From contig CAWGXF010000006.1 of NCBI GenBank assembly GCA_963826485.1, positions 204,520 through 268,519 of the forward strand: DNA of 64,000 nt, written 5' to 3'. The notes below the pieces were generated by a model. That model was not told where the DNA came from. It saw nothing but the letters and a program-made list of their open reading frames with translations, and searched no databases. The DNA is from PALSA-600 sp963826485. GTDB taxonomy: Bacteria > Actinomycetota > Thermoleophilia > Gaiellales > Gaiellaceae. This document shows, piece by piece, positions 16,960-24,717 of the stretch. Numbering within the stretch: position 1 is the first letter of the stretch; every line of letters begins with the position of its first letter. Position numbers and translations under genes: made by a program.

Positions 16960-16976
16960 CCGGGGACAGTCCCCGG
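16960..16976. terminator. Perfect palindrome between mec and glcD-like genes
   Basis: CCGGGGAC-A-GTCCCCGG: a perfect 8-bp inverted repeat with a one-base centre, in the 48-bp gap separating the cysteine operon from the oxidase gene. It could act as a terminator or be a REP-like repeat. No U-tract is present on either strand. Confidence 0.5.
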
Positions 16977-16983
16977 ACGTGAC

Positions 16984-17358
16984 CTACGTGGACAGGGGCA
17001 GTTCGACGACGCCGTCGCGGGCGATCCGCCACGCGCGCAGCTCGTCGAGCTTCAGGCCGTAGATCAGGAACGGCCGGCCGGACCAGAGGCCCGCCAGTTC
17101 GCGATCGGTTCGCGACGGGACCGGCTCGGTCTCGGGATGAGAATGGAAGACGGCGAGCTCGTAGCCCTCGTCCTCGAGGAACCAGATGCTCGGATCGATC
17201 TCCAGCTCGTAGCGGTACGGCGAGGCGAGCGCGTTCCGACCGCGCTCGTACCGTTCCGCGACGCCGTCCCGCAGGACGACGAGGCCGCAGCACTCGTTCG
17301 GCGCCTCCGCTTCTGCATGCGCGCGGAGCTGCCCGCGAACGGCGGCCGGGACTACCAC
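16984..17358 (-). CDS. mec: JAMM/MPN metallopeptidase, Mec-type CysO-cysteine hydrolase
   Basis: A 124-residue zinc peptidase with the complete JAMM signature: an upstream Glu in APNECCGLVV and the HSHP...S..D motif in FHSHPETEPVPSRTDRE. In Mycobacterium tuberculosis the Mec homologue releases cysteine from the CysO-cysteine adduct formed by CysM. Here the gene follows cysM directly (7-bp overlap) and cysO lies just upstream, reproducing the mec-cysO-cysM group. GTG or ATG starts near 17358 lie inside the cysM end, so translation is probably coupled. It may also trim the CysO C-terminus. Confidence 0.87.
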   Translation of the reverse strand: MVVPAAVRGQLRAHAEAEAPNECCGLVVLRDGVAERYERGRNALASPYRYELEIDPSIWFLEDEGYELAVFHSHPETEPVPSRTDRELAGLWSGRPFLIYGLKLDELRAWRIARDGVVELPLST

Positions 17359-18260
17359 CAGAGCACCGCCTCGTCGATCTGCTCGCCGCTCCAGAACGGG
17401 GCCGAAAGGTACTTCCAGCCGCCGTCGGCGAGCACCGCGACGATGACGGAGCCCTCGGGGAGCTCCTCGGCGATCCGGCGCGCCACGTGGACCACGGCGC
17501 CGGCCGAGACACCGGCGAAGAGCCCCTCGCGCTCGAGCAGCACGCGCACCGCCGCCGCGGCCTCGGTGTTCGAGACGAGCAGCTTGCGGTCGAGTCTCGA
17601 GACGTCGAGCACCGGCGGCACATAGCCGTCCTCGAGCGAACGGAGGCCCATCACGGGGTCCCCGGGCAGCGGTTCGGCCGCGACGACCTGCACGGAGGGA
17701 AATGCCTCCCGCAGCCGGGCTCCGGCGCCCATCAGCGTCCCGCCGGTCCCGAGGCCCGCCACGAGCGCGTCGACCCGGGGGAGGTCGCGCGTTATCTCGA
17801 GGCCGGTTCCCTCGTAGTGCGCCCGTGGATTCGCCTCGTTCGCGTACTGGAAGAGCATCACGAACCGATCGTCGCGGGCGCTCATCTCCTGCGCCAACCG
17901 CACTGCGCCGTTCGAGCCCTCCTCGCCCGGTGAGTCGATGATCGTCGCCCCGTACAGCTCGAGCAGCGCGCGCCGTTCGGGGGTCGCATTGGAGGGCATG
18001 ACGCAGGTCAGCTTCAGTCCCTTGAGCTTCGCGACGAGCGCGAGCGAGATGCCGGTGTTGCCGCTCGTCGGCTCGAGCAGCTCCCGGCCGGGCTTCAGGT
18101 CTGCCGCCTCCACCATCGCGAGCGCGACGCGGTCCTTGATCGAGCCGGTCGGATTCTGCCCTTCGAGCTTGACGTAGATCGTCCGGCCCGGCGGCGAGAG
18201 CGCCTGGAGCTCGACCAGCGGGGTGTTCCCGATCAGGTCGAGGAGCGAGCTAGCGACCAC
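17352..18260 (-). CDS. cysM: CysO-dependent cysteine synthase
   Basis: A 302-residue PLP enzyme. The PLP lysine lies in NPTGSIKDRVALAM, the phosphate loop is EPTSGNTGISLALVA, and GLGTGGTLMGAGARL and SAGAVVHVARRIA complete the fold. The C-terminal extension (SAPFWSGEQIDEAVLWW) resembles mycobacterial CysM, which uses thiocarboxylated CysO and O-phosphoserine rather than sulfide. Adjacent CysO, Mec and an activating E1-like protein strongly support that route. The GTG start overlaps the cysO stop codon by 11 bp. Confidence 0.9.
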   Translation of the reverse strand: MVASSLLDLIGNTPLVELQALSPPGRTIYVKLEGQNPTGSIKDRVALAMVEAADLKPGRELLEPTSGNTGISLALVAKLKGLKLTCVMPSNATPERRALLELYGATIIDSPGEEGSNGAVRLAQEMSARDDRFVMLFQYANEANPRAHYEGTGLEITRDLPRVDALVAGLGTGGTLMGAGARLREAFPSVQVVAAEPLPGDPVMGLRSLEDGYVPPVLDVSRLDRKLLVSNTEAAAAVRVLLEREGLFAGVSAGAVVHVARRIAEELPEGSVIVAVLADGGWKYLSAPFWSGEQIDEAVLWW

Positions 18261-18522
18261 CGGCCATCGCCGGTAGGAGGATCACCGTGGAGCCGTCGCG
18301 CACCGGCGTGTCGAGCCCGTCGCGGGTGCGCACGTCCTCGCCGTCGACGTAGACGTTCACGAACGACCGGATCTCGCCGTCGCCGTAGACGCGCGAGCCG
18401 AGCGCCGGGATGCGTCGCACCAGGTCGTCGAGCAGCTCACGCACGGTCGAGCCGGACGCCTCGACCTCGCGGGCGCCGCCGGCTTCGCTCCGAAGCACCG
18501 GAGGAACTCTCACCACGCTCAT
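18250..18522 (-). CDS. cysO: CysO/ThiS/MoaD-family sulfur carrier protein
   Basis: A 90-residue ubiquitin-like protein: SVVRVPPVLRSEAGG, TVRELLDDLVRRIPAL, FVNVYVDGEDVR and a C-terminal tail LLPAMAGGR. The carboxyl end carries the diglycine needed for adenylation and thiocarboxylation, but one arginine follows before the TAG stop, whereas most CysO proteins end in Gly-Gly. A processing step may be needed, plausibly by the JAMM peptidase encoded two genes downstream. ATG at 18522 is chosen because it leaves a 7-bp gap after the upstream gene. It would deliver sulfur to CysM. Confidence 0.88.
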   Translation of the reverse strand: MSVVRVPPVLRSEAGGAREVEASGSTVRELLDDLVRRIPALGSRVYGDGEIRSFVNVYVDGEDVRTRDGLDTPVRDGSTVILLPAMAGGR

Positions 18523-18529
18523 CCGAGCG

Positions 18530-19717
18530 TCATCGAGCGCAGAACTCGACATAGTCGATGTACTCCGTGATCGTCGGGTGATCGCCGCAGACGGGGCAGT
18601 CGGGGCGGCGTTCGATCTTCACCTCGCTGAACTCGGTGGCGAGTGCGTCGAGCAGCAGCAGCCTGCCGACGAGCGGCTCCCCGATCTGTGCTGCCAGCTT
18701 GATCGCCTCGTTCGTCTGCAGCGTGCCGACGATCCCGGGCAGCACTCCGAGCACGCCGCCCTCGGCGCACGACGGCGCCAGCTCCGGCGGTGGCGGCTCC
18801 GGGAAGAGGCAGCGGTAGCACGGTCCCGGCTCTTCCAGCCGGGCGTCGCCCGCTTCGCTTCCAGCTCTGCGGGGCTTGAAGACCGTCACCTGCCCCTCGA
18901 AGCGATAGATCGAGCCGTGGACGACCGGGATGCCGCGCCACACCGACGCGTCGTTCACGAGGTAGCGGGTCGGGAAGTTGTCGGCTCCGTCGACGATCAG
19001 GTCCCAGCCGTCGTCCAGGATCCGGTCGATGTTCTCCGACGTCAGGCGCTCGCGATAGGTGACGACGTCGACGTCGGGGTTGAGCGCCGCGATCGCGCGT
19101 TTCGCGGAGTCGACCTTCGGAGTGCCGAGGGTCTCGAGCGAGTGCGCGATCTGTCGCTGCAGATTCGTCTCGTCGACGATGTCCGCGTCGACGATGCCGA
19201 GCGTCCCGATGCCGGCCGCGGCGAGATAGAGCGAGGCAGGAGAGCCGAGCCCGCCTGCGCCGATCAGCAGGATCTTCGAGTCGAGAAGCCTCAGCTGGCC
19301 CTCTTCGCCGATCTCGGGGATCAGCAGGTGGCGCGAGTAGCGCGTCCGCTTCTCCGGCGACAAGGTCCGCGGCATCACGATCTCGAGCCCGTTTCGCTTC
19401 CAGTCGGTGAAGCCGCCGGTGAGCGAATAGACATCCTCATACCCCAGCTCCGCCAGGGTCTTCGCGGCGAATGCCGACCGGTTCGCGGCCGCGCAGTAGA
19501 GGATCACCGGCTGCGTCTTGTCCGGCGCCACACCTTCGACACGGCTCTCGAGGTTGCCGCGCGGGACGTGCACCGCGCCCGGGAGGTGGCCCTCCTGCCA
19601 CTCATCGGCCTCTCGGATGTCGATCCAGATCGCCCCGGGTGTCGACAGTGCGGCTTTGGCGTCGATCTCGGAGATCTCGCTCTTGGTCTTCTGGAGGAGC
19701 TCGCGATAGGTCGGCAT
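18530..19717 (-). CDS. Rhodanese-MoeB fusion, CysO-activating E1-like enzyme (MoeZ-type)
   Basis: A 395-residue protein with an N-terminal rhodanese domain (IWIDIREADEWQEGHLPGA; active loop YCAAANRSAFAA around residues 70-80) and a C-terminal MoeB/ThiF adenylation domain (ILLIGAGGLGSPASLYLA; DETNLQRQIAHS; IVDGADNFPTRYLVND; zinc cysteines CYRC and CPVC). It would adenylate the CysO diglycine end and load sulfur onto it. Mycobacterial MoeZ has the opposite domain order, with rhodanese at the C-terminus. First gene of the operon leading to cysO, cysM and mec. ATG at 19717 starts MPTYREL. Confidence 0.88.
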   Translation of the reverse strand: MPTYRELLQKTKSEISEIDAKAALSTPGAIWIDIREADEWQEGHLPGAVHVPRGNLESRVEGVAPDKTQPVILYCAAANRSAFAAKTLAELGYEDVYSLTGGFTDWKRNGLEIVMPRTLSPEKRTRYSRHLLIPEIGEEGQLRLLDSKILLIGAGGLGSPASLYLAAAGIGTLGIVDADIVDETNLQRQIAHSLETLGTPKVDSAKRAIAALNPDVDVVTYRERLTSENIDRILDDGWDLIVDGADNFPTRYLVNDASVWRGIPVVHGSIYRFEGQVTVFKPRRAGSEAGDARLEEPGPCYRCLFPEPPPPELAPSCAEGGVLGVLPGIVGTLQTNEAIKLAAQIGEPLVGRLLLLDALATEFSEVKIERRPDCPVCGDHPTITEYIDYVEFCAR

Positions 19718-19769
19718 GACTCCATAAACGGTAGCGGGAGCTCTCCTATTTCCAGCTACGTTGCGCGCG

Positions 19770-20591
19770 ATGTCGGCGGCGAAACGCGTGCGGCTGCTCG
19801 TTGCGGCGATCGCCGTCGTGGCTGCCGGGGCGGTCGCCGGGGTCGTTCTCGCGACGCGCCAGGATCCAGCGCAGCCGACGGCCCAGTGCAAGCAGCGCCC
19901 GACCGCGCTGATCGTGCCGGGCGTTCCCTCGTCCCATGTCGCCGCGGTGCGCGCGGCGCTCCGGCGGCCGCCGACGGAGGCCGCGCAGATTCTCGAGTCC
20001 CTCTCGCAGCAGGCTCCCCACGATCCGGTCGTGCAGTTCAACTTCGGCACGGCGCTCTTCTGCGCCGGCTACCTGGCCGACGCCGAGCAGGCATACCGCC
20101 AGGCGAAGAAGGCCGGCTACGACACCTACTACGAGATGCGGGCCGACGAGATCCTGCACCTCCAGTACTTCCAGCCCGAGGACGGGCTCTATCCGATCTT
20201 CCAGCCACAGCACCCCGACCCCCTGCTGATCCAGGGCGTGCTCCTGCAGCGGCGCGGGAAACAGCACTCGGCCGAGAAGCTGTATGCGCGGGCGGCGCGC
20301 CTGCACCCGGGAAACGACGAAGCGCAGGTCGCGGCCGCGGTCGGCCGGTTCGACGAGGACGACCTCTCGGCGTCGTTCTCGCGGCTCGGCCCGCTGGTGA
20401 ACCGATTCCCGCGCAGTCAGTCGGTGCGGTACCACCTTGGCCTGCTGCTGGCGTGGACCGGCCAGCGAGATCAGGCAATCAAGGAGTTTCGGCTTGCACG
20501 AAGTTTGAATCCGACCAGTACACTTGGAAAGCAATCGAGCACGTTCCTACACGGTCTCGTCGGAGGTGGGGCCGGCACGCCGAAGAAATGA
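19770..20591 (+). CDS. Membrane-anchored TPR-repeat protein
   Basis: A 273-residue protein with one N-terminal hydrophobic segment (VRLLVAAIAVVAAGAVAGVVLA), acting as signal anchor, followed by helical tetratricopeptide-like repeats: FNFGTALFCAGYLADAEQAY, GVLLQRRGKQHSAEKLYARA and YHLGLLLAWTGQRDQAIKEF. TPR arrays mediate protein-protein contacts, probably here on the outer face of the membrane. ATG at 19770 is preferred to an in-frame TTG three codons earlier. It diverges from the MoeZ-like operon and precedes the sigma factor gene. Partner unknown. Confidence 0.75.
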   Translation: MSAAKRVRLLVAAIAVVAAGAVAGVVLATRQDPAQPTAQCKQRPTALIVPGVPSSHVAAVRAALRRPPTEAAQILESLSQQAPHDPVVQFNFGTALFCAGYLADAEQAYRQAKKAGYDTYYEMRADEILHLQYFQPEDGLYPIFQPQHPDPLLIQGVLLQRRGKQHSAEKLYARAARLHPGNDEAQVAAAVGRFDEDDLSASFSRLGPLVNRFPRSQSVRYHLGLLLAWTGQRDQAIKEFRLARSLNPTSTLGKQSSTFLHGLVGGGAGTPKK

Positions 20592-20675
20592 GCCGATCGG
20601 CCCATGGCGTCCGTCCGGTTCTCTTGCGACAGTTGCGCATCCGTTCAGGAAATGCTCGGTCACCGAGGGGGATGA

Positions 20676-21677
20676 GTGGGCAAGAAAGAGATCGACGTTG
20701 AGAGAACCGACTTCGAGGATGACAGCGACGTCGAGGTCGTAGTCGATTCGGTCTCCGACGACGACGTCACGCCACTGGACGCGGCGGAGGCAGCTGAGGC
20801 GGACTTCTACGCCGCCCAGACGGAGGAGGTCGAGGAGCCGGTCGACATCGAGTTCTCGGCCGATTCGCTGCAGCTCTTCCTCAAGGACGTCGGCAGGGTC
20901 GACCTGCTGACCGCCGCTCAGGAGGTCGAGCTCGCGAAGCGCATCGAACGGGGCGACCACCGCGCGAAGCAGGACATGGTGGAGGCGAACCTGCGTCTCG
21001 TGGTCTCGATCGCCAAGCGCTACCGGAACCAGGGGCTGCCGTTCCTCGACCTGATCCAGGAGGGAACGATCGGGCTCGTGCGCGCCGCGGAGAAGTTCGA
21101 CTGGCGCAAGGGGTACAAGTTCTCGACCTATGCCACCTGGTGGATTCGCCAGGCGGTCGCACGGGCACTCGCTGACAAGGCGCGGACGATCCGCATGCCG
21201 GTGCACGTCGTCGAGAAGCTGAACAAGATCATGCGCACGGAGCGCAAGTTGCGCGCCGAGCGCGGCCGCGAGCCCACGAACGAGGAGATCGCCGTCGACC
21301 TCGAGATGACGGTGGAGGAGGTCGAGTCGATCCGCCGGACCTCGCAGACGCCGGTCTCGCTGGAGAAACCGGTGGGCGACGAGGAGGAGTCGGAGTTCGG
21401 GCAGTTCCTGGAAGACGAGCACACGCCGCCCCCCGACGAGGCAGCCGACACCGCGTTCCGCGCCGCCGCGCTCACCAAGTGCCTCGGGGCGCTGAGCTAC
21501 CGTGAACGCCGCGTCCTCGAGCTCCGCTACGGCCTGAACGGCGAGCATCCGTGCACCCTCGACGAGGTCGGCCGGGCGTTCGAGGTGACGCGCGAGCGGA
21601 TTCGCCAGATCGAGAATCAAGGCCTGAAGAAGCTCCGGGCGCTGGCGGAGTCCCAGAAGCTCCGAGACGTCGCGTAG
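20676..21677 (+). CDS. rpoD: Principal-type RNA polymerase sigma-70 factor (RpoD/SigA)
   Basis: A 333-residue sigma factor. An acidic N-terminus (residues 1-65) is followed by region 1.2 (SLQLFLKDVGRVDLLTAAQE), region 2 with the -10 recognition helix (LIQEGTIGLVRAAEKFDW; FSTYATWWIRQAVARAL), region 3 (IRMPVHVVEKLNKI) and region 4 with the -35 HTH (YRERRVLELRYGL; TLDEVGRAFEVTRERIRQIE). The match to group 1/2 sigma factors is close throughout. The GTG start lies behind a purine-rich GAGGGGG. A second, group-2 sigma cannot be excluded from this window alone. Confidence 0.9.
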   Translation: MGKKEIDVERTDFEDDSDVEVVVDSVSDDDVTPLDAAEAAEADFYAAQTEEVEEPVDIEFSADSLQLFLKDVGRVDLLTAAQEVELAKRIERGDHRAKQDMVEANLRLVVSIAKRYRNQGLPFLDLIQEGTIGLVRAAEKFDWRKGYKFSTYATWWIRQAVARALADKARTIRMPVHVVEKLNKIMRTERKLRAERGREPTNEEIAVDLEMTVEEVESIRRTSQTPVSLEKPVGDEEESEFGQFLEDEHTPPPDEAADTAFRAAALTKCLGALSYRERRVLELRYGLNGEHPCTLDEVGRAFEVTRERIRQIENQGLKKLRALAESQKLRDVA

Positions 21678-21708
21678 ACCGGCCGACCGGCGGCTGGGGT
21701 CCCTGTCC

Positions 21709-23025
21709 ATGGAGTGGTTCGACGAGCTTGCGGACTTTCTCCGCATCCCCTCGATCAGTGCCGACCCTGCGCACGCAGCCGACGTCGAGCGGGCGGCGAA
21801 CTGGGTGTGCTCGGTGATCCGCGAGGCGGGAGGCGCCTGCGAGGTGACCGACTGGCACGGCCAGCCGCTTGCGATCGGCGAGCTGCGTGCGTCGAGCGGC
21901 GCCGAGAGCGCGCCGACGGTGATCTGCTACGGGCACTTCGACGTGCAGCCGCCCGACCCGCTCGAGTTGTGGGAGACCGATCCGTTCGAGCCGGAGATTC
22001 GCGGCGACTATCTGTACGGCCGCGGGACCGTGGACGACAAGGGCCAGCTCTACATGCTGCTCGCCGCCGCGCGAGACCTTGCGCGCTCGGGCGAACTGCC
22101 CGTCAACGTCCGCTTCTGCTGCGACGGTGAAGAGGAGACCGGCGGTCACTCGATCGTCGAGTTCCTCGAGGCCGATGATCGTGGTGCGGACGCGGCCGTC
22201 ATCTTCGACAGCGGCATGATTCGTCGTGACGTTCCGGCGTTCAACGTTGCGACGCGCGGGATGGCGTACTTCCACGTCACGGTCCGCACGGGCGAGCGCG
22301 ACCTGCACTCGGGCATGTACGGCGGCGCAGCCCTGAACGCCGCGCACGCCCTGATCAAGATGCTCGACGGGCTCATCGCGCACGACGGCACCCTCGTGGA
22401 TGCGTTGCGCATCGGCAGCGCGGCACCCACCGAGGAGGAGCTCGCGGGCTGGTCGCAGCTCCCCGCCGGCGTGGATGAACTGGCGGAGCAGGGCGCGCGT
22501 CCGAAGGATGCAGCCGCAGCGTCCGACTTCTACCTGCGCACGTTCGCCGAGCCGGCGTTGGACGTGAACGGCATCACCGCCGGCTCGCCGTTGTTGCAGA
22601 AGACGGTCCTGCCGGTCGAGGCGGTCGCCAACGTGTCGATCCGCCTCGCGCCGGGCCAGAAGGTCGACGAGGTCGCGCCCGTCTTCGAGCGACTGCTGCT
22701 CGAGGGGGCGCCGGAGGGTGCAGAGGTCGAGGTCGAGCTGTGGTCGTCCGCCCCCCCGGGCCTCGTCCCGCCCGACTCGAGGGCGATCCGGCTCGGGCTC
22801 GACGCGTTCGAGCGTGCGCTCGGGCGCCGTCCGGCGCTGATCCGCTCCGGTGGGACGCTGCCGATCGTGCCGGCGCTCGGGGACAAGGGCATCCCGACGG
22901 TGATCACCGGCTTCGGCCTGCCGGACTCGCAGATCCACGCGCCGAACGAACGGCTCGTTGCCGACTACGTTCCCGCCGGGATCCGCGCGGCACGCGAGCT
23001 GTTCCTCGCGTTCGCGCAGCTTTGA
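21709..23025 (+). CDS. M20 family dipeptidase/deacylase
   Basis: A 438-residue zinc metallohydrolase of the M20 (CNDP/DapE) family. Metal ligands appear in YGHFDVQPPDP (His, Asp), YGRGTVDDKGQ (bridging Asp), CDGEEETGGHS (catalytic and metal Glu) and VIFDSGMI. The dimerisation domain contains VRTGERDLHSGMYGG with the conserved His. The final ligand region is GFGLPDSQIHAPNERL. It hydrolyses dipeptides or N-acyl amino acids. Its stop codon overlaps the following PHP-phosphatase start (TTGA). Confidence 0.88.
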   Translation: MEWFDELADFLRIPSISADPAHAADVERAANWVCSVIREAGGACEVTDWHGQPLAIGELRASSGAESAPTVICYGHFDVQPPDPLELWETDPFEPEIRGDYLYGRGTVDDKGQLYMLLAAARDLARSGELPVNVRFCCDGEEETGGHSIVEFLEADDRGADAAVIFDSGMIRRDVPAFNVATRGMAYFHVTVRTGERDLHSGMYGGAALNAAHALIKMLDGLIAHDGTLVDALRIGSAAPTEEELAGWSQLPAGVDELAEQGARPKDAAAASDFYLRTFAEPALDVNGITAGSPLLQKTVLPVEAVANVSIRLAPGQKVDEVAPVFERLLLEGAPEGAEVEVELWSSAPPGLVPPDSRAIRLGLDAFERALGRRPALIRSGGTLPIVPALGDKGIPTVITGFGLPDSQIHAPNERLVADYVPAGIRAARELFLAFAQL

Positions 23026-23771
23026 TCGATCTGCACTCGCACGTGTTGCCCGGTCTCGACGACGGGGCAGAGGATCTCGACGAGGCGATCGCGATCTGCC
23101 GGGCTGCCGTCGCCGACGGAATCTCCGTGCTCGCGGCGACGCCTCACGTCCGCGGCGACTATCCGACGACGCCCGAGCAGATGGAAGCCGCTCTCGCCGA
23201 GGTGCGAAGCGCGGTCGGCGAGGCGCTACGGCTCGTTCCAGGAGGCGAGCTCGACCTTGCGGAGCTCGACAGGCCTCATGAGGAGCTCCTTCGCTATGCG
23301 CTCGCCGGCAACCCCGGCTACCTCCTGGTCGAGACACCGTATGTCGGCTGGCCCCTCGACATCGGCGACCGCCTGTTCCGGCTGCGGGCGGCAGGGGTCA
23401 CTCCGGTGCTGGCGCATCCCGAGCGGAACCTGGAGGTCCAGCACCGGCCGGATCTGCTCGAGCCGCTCGTCGCGAGCGGCGTCCTCGTGCAACTGACGGC
23501 GGGCGCCATCGACGGGAGCCTCGGCCGCGGCTCGCGCGCCTCGGCCTTCACGCTGCTCGAGCGAGGGCTCGCGCACCTGGTTGCAAGCGACGGGCACGCA
23601 CCGTCGATCCGGCGAATCGGCATGAGCGGCGCGGTGGCGGCGCTTCGCAACGAGCCGCTCGCGCGCTGGTTGACGGTGGAGGTGCCGGGAGCGATCGTCG
23701 ACAACGGCATGCTGCCGCCCCGTCCGGAGCGTTCCCGGCCGGGGCGGCGTCAGCGGCTGTTTCGGCGCTAG
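23022..23771 (+). CDS. CpsB/CapC-type PHP-domain tyrosine phosphatase
   Basis: A 249-residue PHP-fold metallophosphatase: IDLHSHVLPGLDDGA, AATPHVRGDY, the carboxyl-side motifs LVETPYVGWP and LAHPERN, and LVASDGHAP. These match the Mn-dependent CpsB/YwqE family of tyrosine phosphatases that tune exopolysaccharide assembly by acting on a bacterial tyrosine kinase. The TTG start overlaps the M20 peptidase stop codon. The basic C-terminal tail (PPRPERSRPGRRQRLFRR) is unusual. No capsule genes are visible nearby, so the substrate is unassigned. Confidence 0.83.
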   Translation: MIDLHSHVLPGLDDGAEDLDEAIAICRAAVADGISVLAATPHVRGDYPTTPEQMEAALAEVRSAVGEALRLVPGGELDLAELDRPHEELLRYALAGNPGYLLVETPYVGWPLDIGDRLFRLRAAGVTPVLAHPERNLEVQHRPDLLEPLVASGVLVQLTAGAIDGSLGRGSRASAFTLLERGLAHLVASDGHAPSIRRIGMSGAVAALRNEPLARWLTVEVPGAIVDNGMLPPRPERSRPGRRQRLFRR

Positions 23772-23772
23772 A

Positions 23773-24501
23773 TCAGTTCTGGGTCATCGGGTCGCCGGGC
23801 TCGTGGTCGCCCACGTGCACGGCGGGGATGGCCTCGACCTGCTGGAGGGTCGCGGCGCGCGCCGCGCGAACGCGAATGGTGATGCGGTCGCCGGGCTTCA
23901 ACTGCGACGGGTCGATCACGGTCGGCACCCTGCCCTGCCAGAGCAGGAAGATCGTGCCCTCGTCGTAGGTGAACGTCTCGTCGAGCGGCTGGCCGAGCAT
24001 GGAGCGCAGGCCGCGCCAGTTGCCGCCGGTGACGTGCAGGGCGACGTGGCCGCCGGCCTGGCCGCCCGCGACCGTACCGACGTAGAGGAACAGCGCGCGG
24101 CCCTTGCCCGTCGACTTGCTGCCGTGGTCGCCGACGAGCGCTGCGGGCTTCGCCTCGATGTCGGTCATCGATGCTCCGCGCCCGAGGCGGATCGAGACCT
24201 GGACGTTGTCACCGGTCTTCAGATCGCCGGTCGAGATGGCATGCGGGACGCCGTTCGTCCAGCCGAGGAGCCTGGTCTTGGCATCGGTCGTGAACGTCGC
24301 GTCCTGGCTGTGCCCGATCAGGGCCTTCAGGGCGGCGTGGTTCCCGCCCTCGACCTGGACCTGGACGGAGTCGGCGCCCGTGGCGAGCAGTTCGCCGCGG
24401 AACTGGTACAGCCGCCCCTTGCCGCCGCCGGCTGCGGCGGCAGCGACAACAGCGCAGGCGAGCGCCCCGAGGGCGATGGAGCCGATCAGACGGTGCTTCA
24501 T
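23773..24501 (-). CDS. Secreted protein with two tandem DUF5666-like domains
   Basis: A 242-residue exported protein. Signal peptide MKHRLIGSIALGALACAVVAAAA is followed by two homologous blocks of roughly 95 residues. Each block runs from a beta strand through a GGN(H/W)..L..(L)IG/LG motif (VEGGNHAALKALIG and VTGGNWRGLRSMLG), a DATF/DETF strand and GDLKTGDNVQVSIR/SQLKPGDRITIRVR, to a closing VGDH. This internal duplication suggests two small beta-barrels. A strong AGGAGG lies seven bases before the ATG. The function is unknown. Confidence 0.75.
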   Translation of the reverse strand: MKHRLIGSIALGALACAVVAAAAAGGGKGRLYQFRGELLATGADSVQVQVEGGNHAALKALIGHSQDATFTTDAKTRLLGWTNGVPHAISTGDLKTGDNVQVSIRLGRGASMTDIEAKPAALVGDHGSKSTGKGRALFLYVGTVAGGQAGGHVALHVTGGNWRGLRSMLGQPLDETFTYDEGTIFLLWQGRVPTVIDPSQLKPGDRITIRVRAARAATLQQVEAIPAVHVGDHEPGDPMTQN

Positions 24502-24621
24502 GGTCGTTCCTCCTGGGTCATGCGAGTGGACGACCTGACCATCGCGCGACTGCGCCAAGCGACCGTTGCCAGAGCGTAAGGCGGATGCAAAACCCGATTG
24601 GGGAGGTGTGGGTTCGTGGCC

Positions 24622-24715
24622 GGAGCCGGGCTCCGCCCGGCGGGAGGCCCAGCTATCCGCTGAGTTGAACCGGCAAGAAGAAGGGGGTCAACGGGGGAAA
24701 CCTGGTTCCCCCGTT
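24622..24715. terminator. Two hairpins in the 24502-24717 gap
   Basis: The 216-bp gap between the secreted-protein gene and the end of the amidohydrolase gene has no convincing gene. It holds GCCGGGC-TCC-GCCCGGC (24625-24641) and a perfect 10-bp stem 24690-24699 with 24706-24715 around ACCTGG. The second begins three bases after the amidohydrolase stop codon, as expected of its terminator. Confidence 0.6.
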
Positions 24716-24717
24716 CG

